Positions 62,325-64,000 of a stretch of DNA of 64,000 bases are shown here, piece by piece. A model generated the notes under the pieces. The model was not told where the DNA came from and did not search any database. It worked only from the letters and a program-made list of their open reading frames with translations. The DNA is from Planktomarina sp. (GTDB lineage: Bacteria; Pseudomonadota; Alphaproteobacteria; Rhodobacterales; Rhodobacteraceae). The translations under genes and the position numbers were made by a program. How positions within the stretch are numbered: position 1 is the first letter of the stretch; the number at the start of each line of letters is the position of its first letter. The DNA lies in assembly GCA_016780825.1 (NCBI GenBank), contig JADHLF010000004.1, positions 1 through 64,000 on the forward strand, given 5' to 3'.

Positions 62325-64000
62325 TCAAGTGACCGCATCGGCGAAACTCTTGCGGAAAATAGCACTGAGCTCCGACAGCTCGGCCTCTTGCGCGCCAAAG
62401 CTGACCTGGGTGCCGCCAAAGCGCCCGACACAGGTGGCCGGAACCCCGAGGTTGCCGGCCGCAGCCACAAGCGCCTCTGCCTGATCAAAATTGCAGGCCA
62501 CCAGATAGCGGGCTTGATCTTCACCGAACAGCTCTGCGGTGTCCTCGGTATCAAGGCTGACGCCGATATTTGCAGCCTCGGCCATTTCAAAAGCCGCCAG
62601 CGCGAGTCCGCCATCGGACAGATCGCTGCATGCGGTAATCCAGGCAAGATTGGCGCGGATAAATTCACCATGTTTCTTTTCAGCTTCCAGATCCACAGGC
62701 GGTGCATCGCCTTCCACGCGGTTAAAGACTTCCGCCAAAAGGGCCGATTGCCCAAGATGACCCTTGGTGTCGCCAATCAAAATCGCCACATGCCCTTCGC
62801 GCGCCACCCCCGTGATGGCGTCATCGGCATTGGCAATGAGGCCCACTGCGCCGATGGTCGGTGTTGGCAGAATGGCGGAGCCGTCGGTCTCATTATAGAG
62901 CGAAACATTGCCCGAGACGATCGGCATATCTAAGGCGGCCACGGCGGCCCCTATGCCCTTGATGGCGCCTACAAATTGCCCCATGATTTCTGGCTTTTCA
63001 GGGTTTCCAAAGTTCAAATTATCCGTTGTGGCCAGGGGCAGGGCACCAACCGCTGTGAGATTGCGATAGGCTTCTGCCACGGCTTGCTTGCCACCTTCGA
63101 AGGGATTGGCCGCCACGTAGCGCGGTGTCACATCAGATGTGAAGGCCAAGGCCTTTTGCGTGCCATGCACCCGAACGATACCCGCGCCCAAGCCCGGCGT
63201 GCGCAGGCTGTCGGCCATCACTTGGCTGTCATATTGTTCATAAACCCATTGTTTGGCCGCGTAATTGGGGCTTGAGATGAGCATTTTGAGCCCATCAATC
63301 GGGTCGATATGCGGCACATCCCCCTCAGGCTCGGCTGCGGGGGTCTCAACCCACGGGCGGTCATATTCCGGCGCCGTCCCGGAGAGGGCTTTAAGCGGCA
63401 GATCGGCTTTCACCGCGCCGTTCATCATGATCAAAAAGCGATCTTCCGCAATCGTCTCGCCCACAATGGCGAAATCCAGATCCCATTTGTCAAAGACGGC
63501 CTTCGCTTGGTCTTCCAATTCAGGTTTCAGCACCATGAGCATGCGTTCTTGCGATTCCGACAGCATCATCTCATAGGCGGTCATATTCAGCTCACGCGTT
63601 GGCACTTTCTCAAGATCCAAACGCACCCCTAAATTTCCCTTGTCTCCCATTTCCACTGCGGAGCAGGTCAGGCCCGCGGCGCCCATGTCTTGAATGGAAA
63701 TCACTGCGCCCGTGGCCATGAGCTCTAAAGTGGCTTCCATGAGGCGTTTTTCGGTGAAAGGGTCGCCAACCTGCACTGTTGGGCGCTTATCTTCGATGGT
63801 GTCGTCAAATTCAGCGCTGGCCATTGTGGCCCCGCCAACCCCATCGCGGCCAGTTTTGGCGCCCAAGTAAACCACAGGCATGCCAACGCCAGACGCGGCC
63901 GAATAAAATATTTTGTCCGTATCGGCCAGCCCGGCTGCAAAGGCGTTTACAAGGCAATTGCCGTTATAGGCTGGATCAAAGCGCACTTCGCCGCCAATCG
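62325..64000 (-). CDS. purL: Phosphoribosylformylglycinamidine synthase subunit PurL, 5' part outside window
   Basis: The C-terminal 558 residues of PurL, which makes FGAM from FGAR with ATP and glutamine-derived ammonia. The frame is open to the right window edge ([20 protein letters not shown]), so the start is missing. Seen are [40 protein letters not shown], the ATP-binding repeats of the second half ([40 protein letters not shown]) and [20 protein letters not shown]. It ends with the usual FAKS-like tail. bolA follows 53 bases downstream on the same strand. Confidence 0.95.
   Translation of the reverse strand, partial: IGGEVRFDPAYNGNCLVNAFAAGLADTDKIFYSAASGVGMPVVYLGAKTGRDGVGGATMASAEFDDTIEDKRPTVQVGDPFTEKRLMEATLELMATGAVISIQDMGAAGLTCSAVEMGDKGNLGVRLDLEKVPTRELNMTAYEMMLSESQERMLMVLKPELEDQAKAVFDKWDLDFAIVGETIAEDRFLIMMNGAVKADLPLKALSGTAPEYDRPWVETPAAEPEGDVPHIDPIDGLKMLISSPNYAAKQWVYEQYDSQVMADSLRTPGLGAGIVRVHGTQKALAFTSDVTPRYVAANPFEGGKQAVAEAYRNLTAVGALPLATTDNLNFGNPEKPEIMGQFVGAIKGIGAAVAALDMPIVSGNVSLYNETDGSAILPTPTIGAVGLIANADDAITGVAREGHVAILIGDTKGHLGQSALLAEVFNRVEGDAPPVDLEAEKKHGEFIRANLAWITACSDLSDGGLALAAFEMAEAANIGVSLDTEDTAELFGEDQARYLVACNFDQAEALVAAAGNLGVPATCVGRFGGTQVSFGAQEAELSELSAIFRKSFADAVT

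Noticed and set aside
1..64000. CRISPR array, toxin-antitoxin or defence island
   Set aside because: No regularly spaced repeats, Cas proteins, restriction enzymes or recognisable toxin-antitoxin pairs were seen; the accessory segment holds only orphans and remnants.

Overview
The window reads as chromosomal DNA of a marine alphaproteobacterium of the Rhodobacteraceae (Roseobacter group). Signs of this are the sucC-sucD-sucA-sucB-lpd operon, the bactofilin/M23 pair, the purL-bolA-membrane protein-grxD cluster, two gap genes beside tkt, and the DUF849-free valine catabolism operon led by mmsA with a divergent LysR regulator. The species cannot be fixed from sequence reading alone.

Positions 1-4494 are an accessory stretch: low gene density, small orphan genes, a broken IS3-type orfA joined to the tail of a GH73 glucosaminidase gene, a helix-turn-helix fragment, an exported orphan, a DUF2147 protein and a decayed IS6-type transposase. 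It abuts the 3' end of a tRNA-Ala(GGC) gene, a classic integration site. From about 4500 to 64000 the window is dense core genome.

Core layout: TIGR02300 acidic protein, YgjP-type metallopeptidase and a GntR/FCD regulator (4.6-6.5 kb); 2-oxoglutarate dehydrogenase and succinyl-CoA synthetase operon on the minus strand (6.7-15.0 kb), preceded by glutaryl-CoA dehydrogenase and infC; assimilatory sulfate reduction operon cysG-DUF2849-sulfite reductase-cysH-DUF934 plus fpr with a divergent Lrp-type regulator (17.2-23.1 kb); two tRNA-Asp genes; peptidase, RodZ-like protein, ispG, BepA-like protease, aminotransferase, PBP1A, prfB (23.5-34.0 kb); bactofilin and M23 peptidase, ferritin-like DUF455 protein, peroxiredoxin, giant AsmA-like protein, queA, MFS carrier, DUF924 protein, a second lpd, uvrA (34.1-48.3 kb); valine catabolism operon and LysR (48.3-55.3 kb); coaD, gap-microprotein-gap, tkt (55.4-60.4 kb); zapA with its partner ORF; and grxD, membrane protein, bolA and the 5'-truncated purL (61.4-64.0 kb).

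The most notable non-coding signals are regulatory. The palindrome TTGTGATCACAA sits directly before the GntR gene and twice, exactly 21 bp apart, before sucC, which suggests this regulator controls itself and the TCA-cycle operon. LacI-type palindromes precede both gap genes. A perfect 13-14-13 inverted repeat lies between mmsA and its divergent LysR gene, and a perfect 18-bp palindrome lies before the second lpd. infC has no ATG and appears to start at AUA. A 47-codon membrane microprotein gene lies between the two gap genes. I see no CRISPR array, no defence system and no clearly new multi-gene system.
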